61,685 nt of DNA from Pontibacterium sinense. GTDB taxonomy: Bacteria; Pseudomonadota; Gammaproteobacteria; Pseudomonadales; Balneatricaceae. Of this stretch, positions 9,348 to 18,256 are shown one piece after another. Location of the stretch: assembly GCF_015209595.1 (NCBI RefSeq), contig NZ_JADEYS010000026.1:1-61685 (forward strand). The letters run 5' to 3'. The translations under genes and the position numbers were made by a program. Each line of letters starts with the position of its first letter. Positions within the stretch are counted from its first letter, which is position 1. Under the pieces are notes generated by a model, which saw only the letters and a list, made by a program, of their open reading frames with translations, was not told where the DNA came from and did no database searches.

Positions 9348-10808
9348 TCAGCTTGCCCTCCGAGGCAAAATGTAGTGATCGATGAAGTCAGGATTCTCAG
9401 CCATGATGCGGGCGTACACATCGATGCCGAAATCCACCCAATCCTTCATCAGATCGCAATAGTGGTAGGTAGGACGGGTCGCATCACCGTAGCGGGCGTG
9501 GCTTTCGTGGTAACAACCGCCGGAGCAGAGGTTACGAATCCGACAGGACGCACAACCGGTATTGGTGCGGTCGAGCCGTTCGGATAGAAAGTCTCCCAAC
9601 TGGGCGTGATCCACTCCGTTCTTAACATCCCCGAAGGTCTGTAGATCGGAGCCGGTGAAGCGATGACAGAGGTTGAGTTCACCTTGATGATCCACCGCCA
9701 GCATCTTCAGGCCAGCACCACAAGGCAGCGCTTTTTTGTGGCCTTCGTGCAGGTCGGTAATCAGTTGATGTAGGTTGGAGAAGCCAATATTGCGGTGTTC
9801 CAGTGCTGCTTCCAGATACTGCTCACCCAGTGCCTTCATGTTGTCGAAGACCTGCTTAAGCTCATCCTCAGGCAGATTGAAGTGTGAAACGTCACCGGAT
9901 GTCACCGGCGCAAAGCCCACTTCAGCGAACCCCAGCTCATTGAACAAGTGATCCCAGATGCCAATCACATCCGTGGTACCGCGCGTCAGCGTGACACGGG
10001 CACCAATCGGGCGGCGAATGTAGCCCGAGAGCAACATTTTGGCCTTCTTGCTCACCACATCGTATGTGCCCTGCCCACCCACAGTGATACGGTTTTTGTC
10101 ATGTACCGCTTTGGGGCCATCCATACTCACCGAGAGGCCAAAGTTGTACTTGGCCAGCCAGGCAACGATCTCTTCATTCAACAAGGTGGCATTGGTAGTC
10201 ATGGTGTATTCCACCCGCTTACCCCGTGCCGGAAATTCACTTTCGCACCATGCCACTACTGATTTGATCAGTGGCAAGTTACTCAGGGGTTCTCCACCAA
10301 AAAACACGATGTTGTAAAGAGGTTCGTCCGGTGATTCATCCAGCATCATTTCGATGGATTGAATCGCCGTATCCAGCTCCATTTTCTTTCCCGCAGAGGG
10401 TTTATCCAGATCTTCCTTATAGCAGTAGCTGCAGCTCAGATTGCAGCCGGTGTTTACGTTCAGCACCAGCGTATTGAGTGGGAACTGATCGACTGTCTTA
10501 ACGGCGATCTCTTCGGTCAGGGGAGAACCGTCGCTGATTACCTCCAGCGCCATCAGTTCGTGCACGGTTTCTGCAATCTGTTCAGCATTAAAGCTACCAC
10601 TCAGATGCTGCATTAGTTCTGGGCGTGTCCAGCGTTCAGCACTGTTCTGTCCACCGCGCAGCGTATCGATCACTTCTGCGGTGATTCCGTCCAGCTCAAA
10701 CAGAGAACTGGTCGGAATATGGAACATCAAACGCCGATCACTGACCTGCACCAGATGCAGGTTCTGTTCTACAAGATTTATTGCAGCGGCCTGTACTTGG
10801 TTATTCAT
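9348..10808 (-). CDS. qhpD: Radical SAM/SPASM maturase forming QhpC thioether crosslinks
   Basis: A 486-residue radical SAM enzyme. The N-terminal 100 residues resemble a peptide-recognition region. The SAM cluster motif CNLSCSYC (CX3CX2C, near residue 121) and FFGGEPL follow. The C-terminus is a SPASM domain with many cysteines ([31 protein letters not shown]) for auxiliary FeS clusters. QhpD joins Cys sulfur to Asp/Glu methylene carbons in the gamma subunit. It sits directly before qhpC. The paralogue at 34098-35525 shares these motifs and most of the core. Start ATG, with GAGG upstream. Confidence 0.94.
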   Translation of the reverse strand: MNNQVQAAAINLVEQNLHLVQVSDRRLMFHIPTSSLFELDGITAEVIDTLRGGQNSAERWTRPELMQHLSGSFNAEQIAETVHELMALEVISDGSPLTEEIAVKTVDQFPLNTLVLNVNTGCNLSCSYCYKEDLDKPSAGKKMELDTAIQSIEMMLDESPDEPLYNIVFFGGEPLSNLPLIKSVVAWCESEFPARGKRVEYTMTTNATLLNEEIVAWLAKYNFGLSVSMDGPKAVHDKNRITVGGQGTYDVVSKKAKMLLSGYIRRPIGARVTLTRGTTDVIGIWDHLFNELGFAEVGFAPVTSGDVSHFNLPEDELKQVFDNMKALGEQYLEAALEHRNIGFSNLHQLITDLHEGHKKALPCGAGLKMLAVDHQGELNLCHRFTGSDLQTFGDVKNGVDHAQLGDFLSERLDRTNTGCASCRIRNLCSGGCYHESHARYGDATRPTYHYCDLMKDWVDFGIDVYARIMAENPDFIDHYILPRRAS

Positions 10809-10861
10809 GGCAACCTCCTCGTCATACCTCGGTTAAACGTCAAATCATGAAGTCCTGCGCT

Positions 10862-12463
10862 TTATGGCAGCGGAGCATCATTCCAACGTTGAACCGTAAC
10901 GATCAGCTGGCCATCACCGGTCAGGGTCTGATCACCGTCTTGAACCTGAGCAACCACTTTCAGGTTGCCCGCATTATTGGTCGACATGCGGCGCTCAGGG
11001 TTAGGACCTGCATTACCCGGCGTGAATACACCGCTGGCTGCATTCATACGGCCGGCAAAGTGCACATCGTTATCGGCTTTAGCCGCTTCATCGAACGGCT
11101 CTACATGCCAGCTGGCAGGCAAATAACCGATACGGATATCATCTTCAGTTCCGGCTTTTCCATCAGCACCCGCACCCCAGGCCTCTGCCTCAAAACGTGC
11201 CTGCACTTTTGGTGTACTACCGCCGTTGCCACCGACACGCGCAATCGTAAAGGCTGGCATAACTTTGACCTGATCGACTTTGTCGTAGACCGCAAACTGA
11301 CCGCCATTCACAGCGCCTACAGAGACACCGTTAGCCGATGTTGTTGCGCCTTTTGCTGCTTTTGCCAGCACCGTCACACTGTTGTAGGTGCGGTTAAGCA
11401 CTTTCTCTACGCTGACACCTTTACCCAGCGAAACGCGTCCTTTCAGGCCACTGCCGACAATAGTGACTTCAGTTGATTCGCCGGCTTTCAGGTTTTGTGG
11501 ATACACCGCAATAATCTGGCTATTTCCGGTGGTTGCTTTTGCAGCGGAGAACTCCATACCACGTTCGTCATGTACCGTTTCAAAAACACGTCCACTCAGG
11601 TTCATACCATCTTTGCTCGCAGCCAGTACCTGACGCATCTGCACGCCGCCAAGATCAATCTGGGCGCGCCATTCAAAGCCGGTGTAGACGATGGCGGAAC
11701 CAAAACCTTTCAGGGGTGTTCCATCGGCCCACTGCCCCTCGACTGTCACGCTGTAACGATCAGCCTCCTGCTGCTCGACTTTCATCACACCCCTGCCATC
11801 ACCACGACCTGGCTGATGTACGGCAAAGCTCCATTCGCCAACGAAGTTTGGTTTTGTAGCTGCCTGCCACTGTTTCCAGTTGTCGTTGTCCATCGGGAAC
11901 ATCTTGGCGAGCTTAGGCACCATTTCATTCAGCGCTATCGGGAACCAATCGCGGTCACGTGCCAGCGCCTGATATTCAGTTGACGGCCACTGCCCCAGAT
12001 GGAAATGCACCAGATGCTCCCACTCCGCCGCCGGTCGACGTTGCAGGCCAACCCGTGCACCGGAATGACAGCGTGCACACATCTCCTCAAGCTGGCTGTC
12101 GTCAAAGACTTCCATGGTGTCTAACCGGCGCTCCATGGCGTAGCGGTAGTCCGTGGTTTCTTCCGGCGCCAAACCTTGACGGTCTGCCAGATATTTAACA
12201 ACGGCGGAACGCTCATCATCGCTGATCTGTAAACCGTGCATCATCTGCATACGCCCAATCGTCATCAACCACCCTTCCGGCGTTTTACGCTGATGACTGA
12301 TTCGGCTCCACTGAGGTGCTTTGCTGCTCTCCTCGGTGTGGCAAGCGAGACACTTGCTCTGCACGATCTTTACCGCTTCGTCTTGCGCAATCGCAGGTAA
12401 CGCAGTGGTCGTTAGGGCGGCGGTAATCGCCAACGCTAACGGGCTTTTTATTATTGTGTTCAA
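10862..12463 (-). CDS. qhpA: QHNDH alpha subunit (dihaem cytochrome c)
   Basis: A 533-residue periplasmic subunit with a signal peptide ending in LPAIA. Two haem c sites are visible, CLACH near residue 38 and CARCH near residue 133, then C-terminal Ig-like/beta domains typical of the family. It takes electrons from the tryptophylquinone in the gamma subunit and passes them to a periplasmic acceptor. The start codon is TTG: AGGAGG lies 7 nt upstream and no ATG is available, and the paralogue keeps the same arrangement. It is the first gene of the operon, with a sigma54-type promoter about 80 bp upstream (12542-12557, minus). Confidence 0.93.
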   Translation of the reverse strand: MNTIIKSPLALAITAALTTTALPAIAQDEAVKIVQSKCLACHTEESSKAPQWSRISHQRKTPEGWLMTIGRMQMMHGLQISDDERSAVVKYLADRQGLAPEETTDYRYAMERRLDTMEVFDDSQLEEMCARCHSGARVGLQRRPAAEWEHLVHFHLGQWPSTEYQALARDRDWFPIALNEMVPKLAKMFPMDNDNWKQWQAATKPNFVGEWSFAVHQPGRGDGRGVMKVEQQEADRYSVTVEGQWADGTPLKGFGSAIVYTGFEWRAQIDLGGVQMRQVLAASKDGMNLSGRVFETVHDERGMEFSAAKATTGNSQIIAVYPQNLKAGESTEVTIVGSGLKGRVSLGKGVSVEKVLNRTYNSVTVLAKAAKGATTSANGVSVGAVNGGQFAVYDKVDQVKVMPAFTIARVGGNGGSTPKVQARFEAEAWGAGADGKAGTEDDIRIGYLPASWHVEPFDEAAKADNDVHFAGRMNAASGVFTPGNAGPNPERRMSTNNAGNLKVVAQVQDGDQTLTGDGQLIVTVQRWNDAPLP

Positions 12464-12541
12464 GGCCAGACCTCCTTTTGTTTTTGTTGTCCGGTACCCA
12501 CATGGACGGGATAACGGTGTATCTAACCTGTCCTCTCACGT

Positions 12542-12557
12542 AGCGAAGCGCGTGCCA
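12542..12557 (-). promoter_or_regulatory. Sigma54 (-24/-12) promoter of qhpA1
   Basis: On the minus strand TGGCACGCGCTTCGCT matches the TGGCACG-N4-TTGC consensus apart from one base in the -12 block, with correct GG-to-GC spacing. The -12 element is about 80 nt upstream of the qhpA1 TTG. Sigma54 promoters need an activator; the AcoR-like gene at 3989-5917 fits. Confidence 0.75.
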
Positions 12558-12635
12558 AAAAATAAATGTCTTTTAATTACAATCAGTTACCCATAAAACA
12601 CGGGGTTTGGGGTATACCCGTATCGCACTGCACAC

Positions 12636-12750
12636 TGTTCCATAACGCGACACTCTGTCGAAAATTGAGACACTGCGGCGACACCTCGCCTGCACAGTGC
12701 TTAAACGTGGAATTGACTCGTTTTTTGACACCCTGTCTCAGAATGTGACA
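12636..12750. promoter_or_regulatory. Three 17-bp inverted-repeat activator sites (TGTY-N9-GACA)
   Basis: The sites are TGTTCCATAACGCGACA (12636-12652), TGTCGAAAATTGAGACA (12656-12672) and TGTCTCAGAATGTGACA (12734-12750). The first two are 20 bp apart start to start, so on one helix face. Sites 1-2 lie about 80-115 bp from the qhpA1 -24 element, and site 3 lies about 80 bp from the -24 element of the aldehyde dehydrogenase. That is the usual distance for enhancer-type sites of sigma54 activators. Assignment to the AcoR-like protein is inference. Confidence 0.65.
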
Positions 12751-12828
12751 CTTAAAATCAGACGCCACTGAATCTAAAAATCACAAAAAAACCAATAAAT
12801 ACAATGCGTTAAATATATTTTTACTAAA

Positions 12829-12844
12829 TGGCACACCGTTTGCG
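12829..12844 (+). promoter_or_regulatory. Sigma54 (-24/-12) promoter of the aldehyde dehydrogenase
   Basis: TGGCACACCGTTTGCG is a near-perfect -24/-12 element. The -12 GC is about 45 nt upstream of the ATG at 12889. It faces away from the sigma54 element of qhpA1, so the amine and aldehyde oxidation steps would be induced together. Confidence 0.82.
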
Positions 12845-12888
12845 CTATTGCTGAGACATTGCCAAAACAAAAACAAGAAGGTTTATCC

Positions 12889-14385
12889 ATGATTGAAACT
12901 GATGCAGCGATGGCAGAAACAACTGCTTTTATTTCACGGGATCACAAGCTGTTCATCGGCGCTGAGCGATCAGCAGCACGTTCGGGCCGCACCATTGATG
13001 TCTATAACCCTGCAACCGGGAAAGTGATTACACAGGTGCCATCCGGCGATAAAACGGATATTGATCTGGCGGTGGCAGCGGCACGTCAGGCATTTGATGA
13101 CTCTGACTGGAGTCGAATGAAACCCGGCGATCGCGAACGTCTGTTGTGGCGTCTGGCGGATCTGATTGAACAAAATTCAGAACTGCTCGGTGAAATTGAA
13201 TCTATCGATAACGGTAAAAGTAAGGCGATTGCTCAAGGCGTCGATATTCGTTTAGCGGTCGATTTCCTGCGGTATATGGCGGGTTGGGCGACGAAAATTG
13301 AAGGCCAGACCGTAACGCCGAGTCTGCCATTTATGCCCGGCGCTGAAGTATTTGCGTGCACCATGCGTGAAGCGGTGGGCGTGGTGGGGGCCATTGTCGC
13401 CTGGAACTTTCCACTCCTCTTGGCATGCTGGAAGCTGGGTCCGGCACTGGCAACCGGCTGTACGGTGGTACTGAAGCCCGCTGAAGAAACACCGTTGTCG
13501 GTACTGAAGTTGGGTGAACTGATTCAGGAAACAGGTTATCCGGCGGGTGTCGTGAACATCGTCACAGGTATCGGTCATGAAGCGGGCGCAGCGCTCTCCG
13601 CCCACCCTGACGTCGATAAGCTAACGTTCACCGGTTCTACCGAGGTCGGCAAGCTGATCGGTAAAGCCGCAATGGATTCCATGACCCGTGTAACGCTTGA
13701 ACTGGGTGGTAAGTCGCCAACGATTGTCATGCCTGATGCGGACCTGACCGTAGCTGCGCAAGGTGCGGCAAATGCGATCTTCTTTAACCACGGGCAGGTC
13801 TGCTGCGCAGGCTCCCGTCTATATGTTCACAAGAAACACTTTGATCGTGTTGTGGCGGATGTCAGCGACATCGCGGCCAGCCTGCCGTTAGGGCATGGTC
13901 TGGATGCAAACGCCCAAATGGGACCGATGGTCTCCGCACGCCAGCAACAACGGGTGCAGGGGTATATTGACCAGGGCATCGCCGCAGGTGCACGTGCCAC
14001 GGTTGGCGGCACCGCATACGACGGCGAAGGCTACTACGTAAAACCAACCGTTTTGGTCGATGTAGATCAGCAGTCTCTGGTGACACGAGAAGAAATATTT
14101 GGCCCGGTACTGGTAGCGATGCCGTTCGATGACATGGATGAAGCGATCCGTATCGCCAACGACAGCCAGTACGGTCTGGGGGCAAGTATCTGGTCCAACA
14201 ACCTGTCCGAAGTTCACCGTATGATCCCAAGGATCAAATCGGGATCGGTCTGGGTGAACTGCCATACGGCGCTGGACCCTTCCCTGCCATTTGGCGGATT
14301 TAAGCAATCCGGTCTTGGCCGTGAAATGGGGCGTGAAGTCATTGAGCATTACACTGAAATGAAGTCTGTCGTGATTAACCTCTAA
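12889..14385 (+). CDS. NAD-dependent phenylacetaldehyde-type aldehyde dehydrogenase
   Basis: A 498-residue aldehyde dehydrogenase of usual length. It has WNFPLLL, FTGSTEVG, the general-base LELGGKSP, the nucleophile region GQVCCAGSRLYV (Cys near 305) and the C-terminal PFGGFKQSGLGREMG. It would oxidise the aldehyde released by QHNDH to the acid. With paaK and paaABCDE 4-10 kb downstream, phenylacetaldehyde to phenylacetate is the most economical reading (compare FeaB/PeaE-type enzymes). The ATG at 12889 has AAGG upstream; an upstream TTG at 12859 would fall at the transcription start and is unlikely. A sigma54 promoter precedes it and a 12-bp hairpin follows. Confidence 0.88.
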   Translation: MIETDAAMAETTAFISRDHKLFIGAERSAARSGRTIDVYNPATGKVITQVPSGDKTDIDLAVAAARQAFDDSDWSRMKPGDRERLLWRLADLIEQNSELLGEIESIDNGKSKAIAQGVDIRLAVDFLRYMAGWATKIEGQTVTPSLPFMPGAEVFACTMREAVGVVGAIVAWNFPLLLACWKLGPALATGCTVVLKPAEETPLSVLKLGELIQETGYPAGVVNIVTGIGHEAGAALSAHPDVDKLTFTGSTEVGKLIGKAAMDSMTRVTLELGGKSPTIVMPDADLTVAAQGAANAIFFNHGQVCCAGSRLYVHKKHFDRVVADVSDIAASLPLGHGLDANAQMGPMVSARQQQRVQGYIDQGIAAGARATVGGTAYDGEGYYVKPTVLVDVDQQSLVTREEIFGPVLVAMPFDDMDEAIRIANDSQYGLGASIWSNNLSEVHRMIPRIKSGSVWVNCHTALDPSLPFGGFKQSGLGREMGREVIEHYTEMKSVVINL

Positions 14386-14411
14386 TTCTTTCCCCATAGT
14401 TACGCCCCGCC

Positions 14412-14447
14412 GGAGACTGCTGACATCAATAGCGATCAGCAGTCTCC
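14412..14447 (+). terminator. Strong hairpin after the aldehyde dehydrogenase
   Basis: GGAGACTGCTGA (14412-14423) pairs perfectly with TCAGCAGTCTCC (14436-14447), with a 12-nt loop. The downstream tract TCTCAC is poor in U, so termination is likely but not certain. Confidence 0.5.
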
Positions 14448-14519
14448 TCTCACAGCATGCTCCCCATCCCTTCACCAAATTTACGTCTAAGCTGCAATCA
14501 AGAGCAGAGGGAGCACATA

Positions 14520-15977
14520 ATGAAACGTCGCACACTGGTCACCGGTCTACTATCCACGCCCTTCTGGGCCTGTTTTCCCAACGTAAGCGCCACATCACAG
14601 CAGGCAGATCTGGTTTCTGCGTTGATACATACGCCGCGTAGTACGTTAACGGCAGATGTTGTGCAGCAGATTCGTAATGGAAGTATCCGTAAACCAGCGT
14701 TGATCAAAGCACTGCTCAGTGCTGGTGTATCTCATATCGAGCCTCGCCCGGTTGGCTTTAAATACCATGCTGTGCTGATGGTAGATGCCGCACGACGTTT
14801 ATCGTTGCAAGCCGAGGGGATCGCCAGCTGGATACCTATCCTTTGGAACGTCGATTATTTCAAACACAGTCAGGCACGTAGTTTGCGGATATCTGGCTGG
14901 ACACTGGAAGACGCCAACGCACAACTCCCCCTCATTGGACAGGCCCCAGACCTTTTTACGCGATCAATGCAGACGAAACAGTGGCAGCAAGCCGATCAGG
15001 CCATTACACGCATGGCGCGCTCCGGCAGTATGTACGCCGCGTTTGAGCTGATGCTGGAATGGGCTGTTAAGGATTTTCACTCCATCGGCCACAAAGCCAT
15101 ATTGCTGAGCGGTGTAGTACGCTGTTTGGAATACAGTGGTTGGGATGGCAGTGAAACGATTTTGCGCGGTGTAACGTATGCCTTGCTCGCTGATGGCAAT
15201 GTAACAGCCGATAAGGAAAAAGGCTGGTGGGAAAAGGATTACCCTGAAAACTTGCGTTTAGCCCATAAAATTCCCGGCTCGGCCTTTTTACCTCTCGCTC
15301 CAGAAAAAGATACCCAACGTTTGCTGAAAAAAGTGCGTCAGCTGGATGCAAGATCCAGCAGCGAGCTAGCGGCTGAACGGTTGCAGCAAGGGCTACCGAT
15401 GCAATGCGTCTGGGACGCCGTATTCCTTGCCGCAGCAGACGCCGTTATGAATCGCCCGAATATACCGATGCTGCACTGTATCACTGTGTCGCATGCTCTT
15501 TATAGCTTATGGCAGCGGACCACCAACACAACCATGAGACGGGTAATTCCGTTGCAGGCCCTTAGCTATGTCGTGCAAATGAAGCAGCAGCGGCCGGGCA
15601 GCGCATGGAATAATTTTGATATTCTGGACCTCAAAGCAGCGCCACCCAATTCCGCATCATTAGCAAATCAGCTGGATCAATTAGGTAACGCTATAGGGAC
15701 TGATCATATTGAAGCACGGGACCTGTTGCGGCGATATCCACTCAATGATGGCTGGTGGACGCTAAAGCAGCAACTGAACAGCTGGCTGCTCTCTAAATCC
15801 AACAAAGCCCATGACTTCAAATATGGTGCCGCCGTACTGGAAACGGTTGAATGGATATCACCCCAATGGCGAACACCCTATCTCGCGGCGTGTTCGCGAC
15901 TATTGATGGGCGAGAATATGCCAGACAGTAACGAAGGCCAGAACATCAACGAATGGATGGGTGGTGCATTTAGCTAA
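14520..15977 (+). CDS. Uncharacterised Tat-exported all-helical protein
   Basis: A 485-residue protein. The N-terminus KRRTLVTGLL followed by a hydrophobic stretch and ANVSA-like cleavage region (about residues 2-24) looks like a twin-arginine signal. The rest is helical, with conserved-looking blocks KYHAVLMVDAARR, WIPILWNVDYFK and DFHSIGHKAI. I recall hypothetical Tat proteins with these blocks but know of no assigned function. Tat export suggests a folded or cofactor-bearing periplasmic protein. The ATG at 14520 has GAGGGAG upstream; a longer reading from 14457 would destroy the signal. It lies 130 bp after the aldehyde dehydrogenase on the same strand, but a hairpin separates them. Confidence 0.7.
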   Translation: MKRRTLVTGLLSTPFWACFPNVSATSQQADLVSALIHTPRSTLTADVVQQIRNGSIRKPALIKALLSAGVSHIEPRPVGFKYHAVLMVDAARRLSLQAEGIASWIPILWNVDYFKHSQARSLRISGWTLEDANAQLPLIGQAPDLFTRSMQTKQWQQADQAITRMARSGSMYAAFELMLEWAVKDFHSIGHKAILLSGVVRCLEYSGWDGSETILRGVTYALLADGNVTADKEKGWWEKDYPENLRLAHKIPGSAFLPLAPEKDTQRLLKKVRQLDARSSSELAAERLQQGLPMQCVWDAVFLAAADAVMNRPNIPMLHCITVSHALYSLWQRTTNTTMRRVIPLQALSYVVQMKQQRPGSAWNNFDILDLKAAPPNSASLANQLDQLGNAIGTDHIEARDLLRRYPLNDGWWTLKQQLNSWLLSKSNKAHDFKYGAAVLETVEWISPQWRTPYLAACSRLLMGENMPDSNEGQNINEWMGGAFS

Positions 15978-15986
15978 TCGCTCTGT

Positions 15987-16523
15987 TTATTGATCAGACA
16001 TCTTTTCTAGAAGAGCACGAAAAATTCTTAGATGATCTTCAAGAGAGAATGCCGCGTCCTCGCAATGTAATTGCCCACCGGAACGATCAATCGCGCCGAT
16101 CATCATCAGATTATCGGCCATCTCGAACTGTTCTACCTGATCCCCCTGAGCATCTTGGCCTTTCTGTATCTGATCAACCCTGTCGCTATAGAGACGGCCA
16201 TCCAGCGTGTATCCCCAAACGGGTTTCTTTTGGGCGGTCATATAACCGATCTCAAATGCTGTACCGACATCCATACTGGGACCACGGAACGGTGTCATAT
16301 TCGCGACGATCAGGTCGGCGTTATCCATTAACCCTATATTGGCGCGATAAATTGCCAGCCCGGCTTCATAGGGTGCTAGATCAGTAAGATCCAGTTCGGT
16401 ATCCAATGGGAAATGCCCGTTAAATCCATACGCCTCACAGAGTGCAACTTTAGCGGCACCCGCCTCTTTGGCGTTTGGCCAAAAAACGTCAGGCCCTGCT
16501 AGATAGATGTTTTTACGTGTCAT
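15987..16523 (-). CDS. Nucleoside 2-deoxyribosyltransferase family protein
   Basis: A 178-residue protein of the usual family size. It begins with IYLAGPDVFWP, has NADLIVANMTPFRGPSMDVGTAFEIGY with the catalytic-type Glu in GTAFEIGY, and ends without a signal. The family transfers deoxyribose between nucleobases or hydrolyses nucleotide N-glycosidic bonds. It is convergent with the Tat gene (9 bp between stops). It shows no obvious link to amine catabolism. Confidence 0.85.
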   Translation of the reverse strand: MTRKNIYLAGPDVFWPNAKEAGAAKVALCEAYGFNGHFPLDTELDLTDLAPYEAGLAIYRANIGLMDNADLIVANMTPFRGPSMDVGTAFEIGYMTAQKKPVWGYTLDGRLYSDRVDQIQKGQDAQGDQVEQFEMADNLMMIGAIDRSGGQLHCEDAAFSLEDHLRIFRALLEKMSDQ

Positions 16524-16597
16524 ACGATTACCTGCATTTCCAATCGAATTTTCCGTTCATGAGGCGGTAACGGGCCCATATGTGGATGCCCTCTAAG

Positions 16598-17239
16598 CTA
16601 TCGATTAAATCTACCATGGATCAGGAATTCGATAACCTGATTGATAACGTTAGGATTAATCATCATAAACGGGTGTGTCACAGGCAGCACGATATGATCT
16701 TTCATTCCTTCTACTTTGGTATTTTCCACTGATACTTTGCCATCGTTCTGACCAGATATCAGCGTTGAAAGGAACAAATTAATCGTGCGCGTTCCCGCTA
16801 TGACTCCACATTCGAAGTCAACCTGACCTAATTGAACGGGCACACTGCTTTTATCCGTGCCCAGCTGCAGACCTGCGGGACCATTGATCAACGCAAACCC
16901 CGGCATCCTGCCAAGAACATCTACGATCTCACTGCCCTGATTCGGCGGACCGAGCATCACCACCCGCCCAAGATTGGGTAACCCGTGAGACTTGAGATAG
17001 TGACGCACCAAAATCCCTCCCATGGAATGGGTGACAAAATGTATACGGGTATTATCCGGGCAATGGGCTAACGCAGAATTGATCGCACGGTTTGCCAGTT
17101 GCTCGATTGGATAGGAGGTTGAGGCATAGCTTTGATTGGTGACTCCAAAACCAGCACTAATTAACGCCGACTCCAATGTTCGCATGGAGCGGCTGGTACG
17201 GGCTAAGCCATGGAGCAAAATCACACACTCTTTCGGCAT
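16598..17239 (-). CDS. Alpha/beta hydrolase, lipase/acyltransferase type
   Basis: A 213-residue cytosolic hydrolase. The oxyanion region [11 protein letters not shown] is near the N-terminus, the nucleophile elbow is THSMGGI (about residue 75), GPPNQGSE follows, and a likely catalytic His lies in LPVTHPFM. It resembles small lipases/PGAP1-like esterases. The ATG at 17239 has AGGGA 8 nt upstream; the longer frame from 17278 adds 13 basic residues without support. The substrate is unknown. Confidence 0.78.
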   Translation of the reverse strand: MPKECVILLHGLARTSRSMRTLESALISAGFGVTNQSYASTSYPIEQLANRAINSALAHCPDNTRIHFVTHSMGGILVRHYLKSHGLPNLGRVVMLGPPNQGSEIVDVLGRMPGFALINGPAGLQLGTDKSSVPVQLGQVDFECGVIAGTRTINLFLSTLISGQNDGKVSVENTKVEGMKDHIVLPVTHPFMMINPNVINQVIEFLIHGRFNR

Positions 17240-17330
17240 AATAGGTCCCTTTATCCTGCCTCTGATATTGGTAGACAATGAATCTGCCTACTGATCAACT
17301 GATTTTTATATTCGCCTGAGATGATGCTCT

Positions 17331-17699
17331 TTACGTACGTTGGTGCAGAAAGGCCAGAGCGGCCGGTTTCTCATGCTGATCAAAGCTCTTCATTTGAATA
17401 CCGCGGAAGATCCTGTCTTCGATATCGACCACCGTATGAACCCATCGTTTGTCGGATACGATTGCTATTTTGCGGATGTTAGAAAAACCTGTTTCCCACA
17501 AAAAAGAGAGCTTCTCAAGCATCGCACGAAATTCCAGCCCTCCAATACTTTCTATTTCTTCGTATAGAAAGAGGTGTGAGTGCTGTTCGCCCTTCTCTTT
17601 TACTGCGCTGAGCACAAGCGACATATCCTCTTTGGTGATTTTTCCGTCAATGCTAAATCCTACGGTGTTCTCTATACCGGTATCGATCAGCTTTAACAT
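17331..17699 (-). CDS. SpoIIAA/STAS-like domain protein
   Basis: A 122-residue single-domain protein resembling the SpoIIAA-like (STAS) group. It has an early beta strand (GFSIDGKITKEDM), then LFLYEEIESIGGLEFRAM, a central helix, and KIAIVSDKRWV. The second Met at 17699 is preferred because GGGG then lies 7 nt upstream; a Met at 17705 would abut the ribosome site. No anti-sigma partner is adjacent, so its role is unknown. It lies divergent to the paa genes. Confidence 0.72.
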   Translation of the reverse strand: MLKLIDTGIENTVGFSIDGKITKEDMSLVLSAVKEKGEQHSHLFLYEEIESIGGLEFRAMLEKLSFLWETGFSNIRKIAIVSDKRWVHTVVDIEDRIFRGIQMKSFDQHEKPAALAFLHQRT

Positions 17700-17998
17700 G
17701 GTCATCCCCCTATGATAGGTGCGGCTAGCTTTTAGTATGGCGGATTTATCACCGGAAACTGAAAAAATCGATGCAGATGCGTTGCCATAATTTTCGTTGA
17801 TTTTTGTTGTTTTCCGGCACCTTGCTGGTCAGATCGTCGTATCGCCCTCACATTAAATTTACCGCACCTATGACAGAAAACGCGTGGAGGCTTAAGGACA
17901 AATAAATAATTTCTCGCTTTAAAACAAAAGGTTAGTTTTTATTTATGTTGGATATGCCCATTAGTTGTGCACTCAATTAACCGGAAAAAAGACGAATT

Positions 17999-18050
17999 TA
18001 TTGTGATACAAAATATTGATCATGATCACGAATAGTGTAATATTTCACAA
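17999..18050. promoter_or_regulatory. Control region of the paa thiolase: FNR/ANR-like box and shared 12-mer
   Basis: The 550-bp gap 17706-18256 has no gene. TTGATCATGATCAC (18016-18029) matches the FNR/ANR consensus TTGAT-N4-ATCAA at all but the last base. TATTGTGATACA (17999-18010) recurs exactly at 21013-21024 ahead of paaA. TTGTGA (18001-18006) and TCACAA (18045-18050) also form the arms of a wider inverted repeat around the box. Because PaaABCDE uses O2, oxygen-linked control is plausible but unproven. Confidence 0.5.
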
Positions 18051-18256
18051 AGTTAAGGATCGAAGTGCCTATATGTGTATCGCTTTCTAGTGTGAGCAGC
18101 GCGTTACATGGATGGACTTAACGTTTTCAGACTCTAGTTGATAGCCATCGTTTTCAGGGATCGGTTGTAGGGCTGAAACACTTCGTTGGTGAATTCCTGA
18201 GCATATAAATGGAATGCACCACTCTTACATCTAATTAATGAGGAGAGGTAACTACA

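Noticed and set aside
9347-9421. N-terminal extension of qhpC1
   Set aside because: It would overlap qhpD1; the Met at 9346 matches the leader start of the second copy and the 28-residue leader of the family.
10781-11476. A 231-residue plus-strand ORF
   Set aside because: Antisense to qhpA1, with no family resemblance and no ribosome site.
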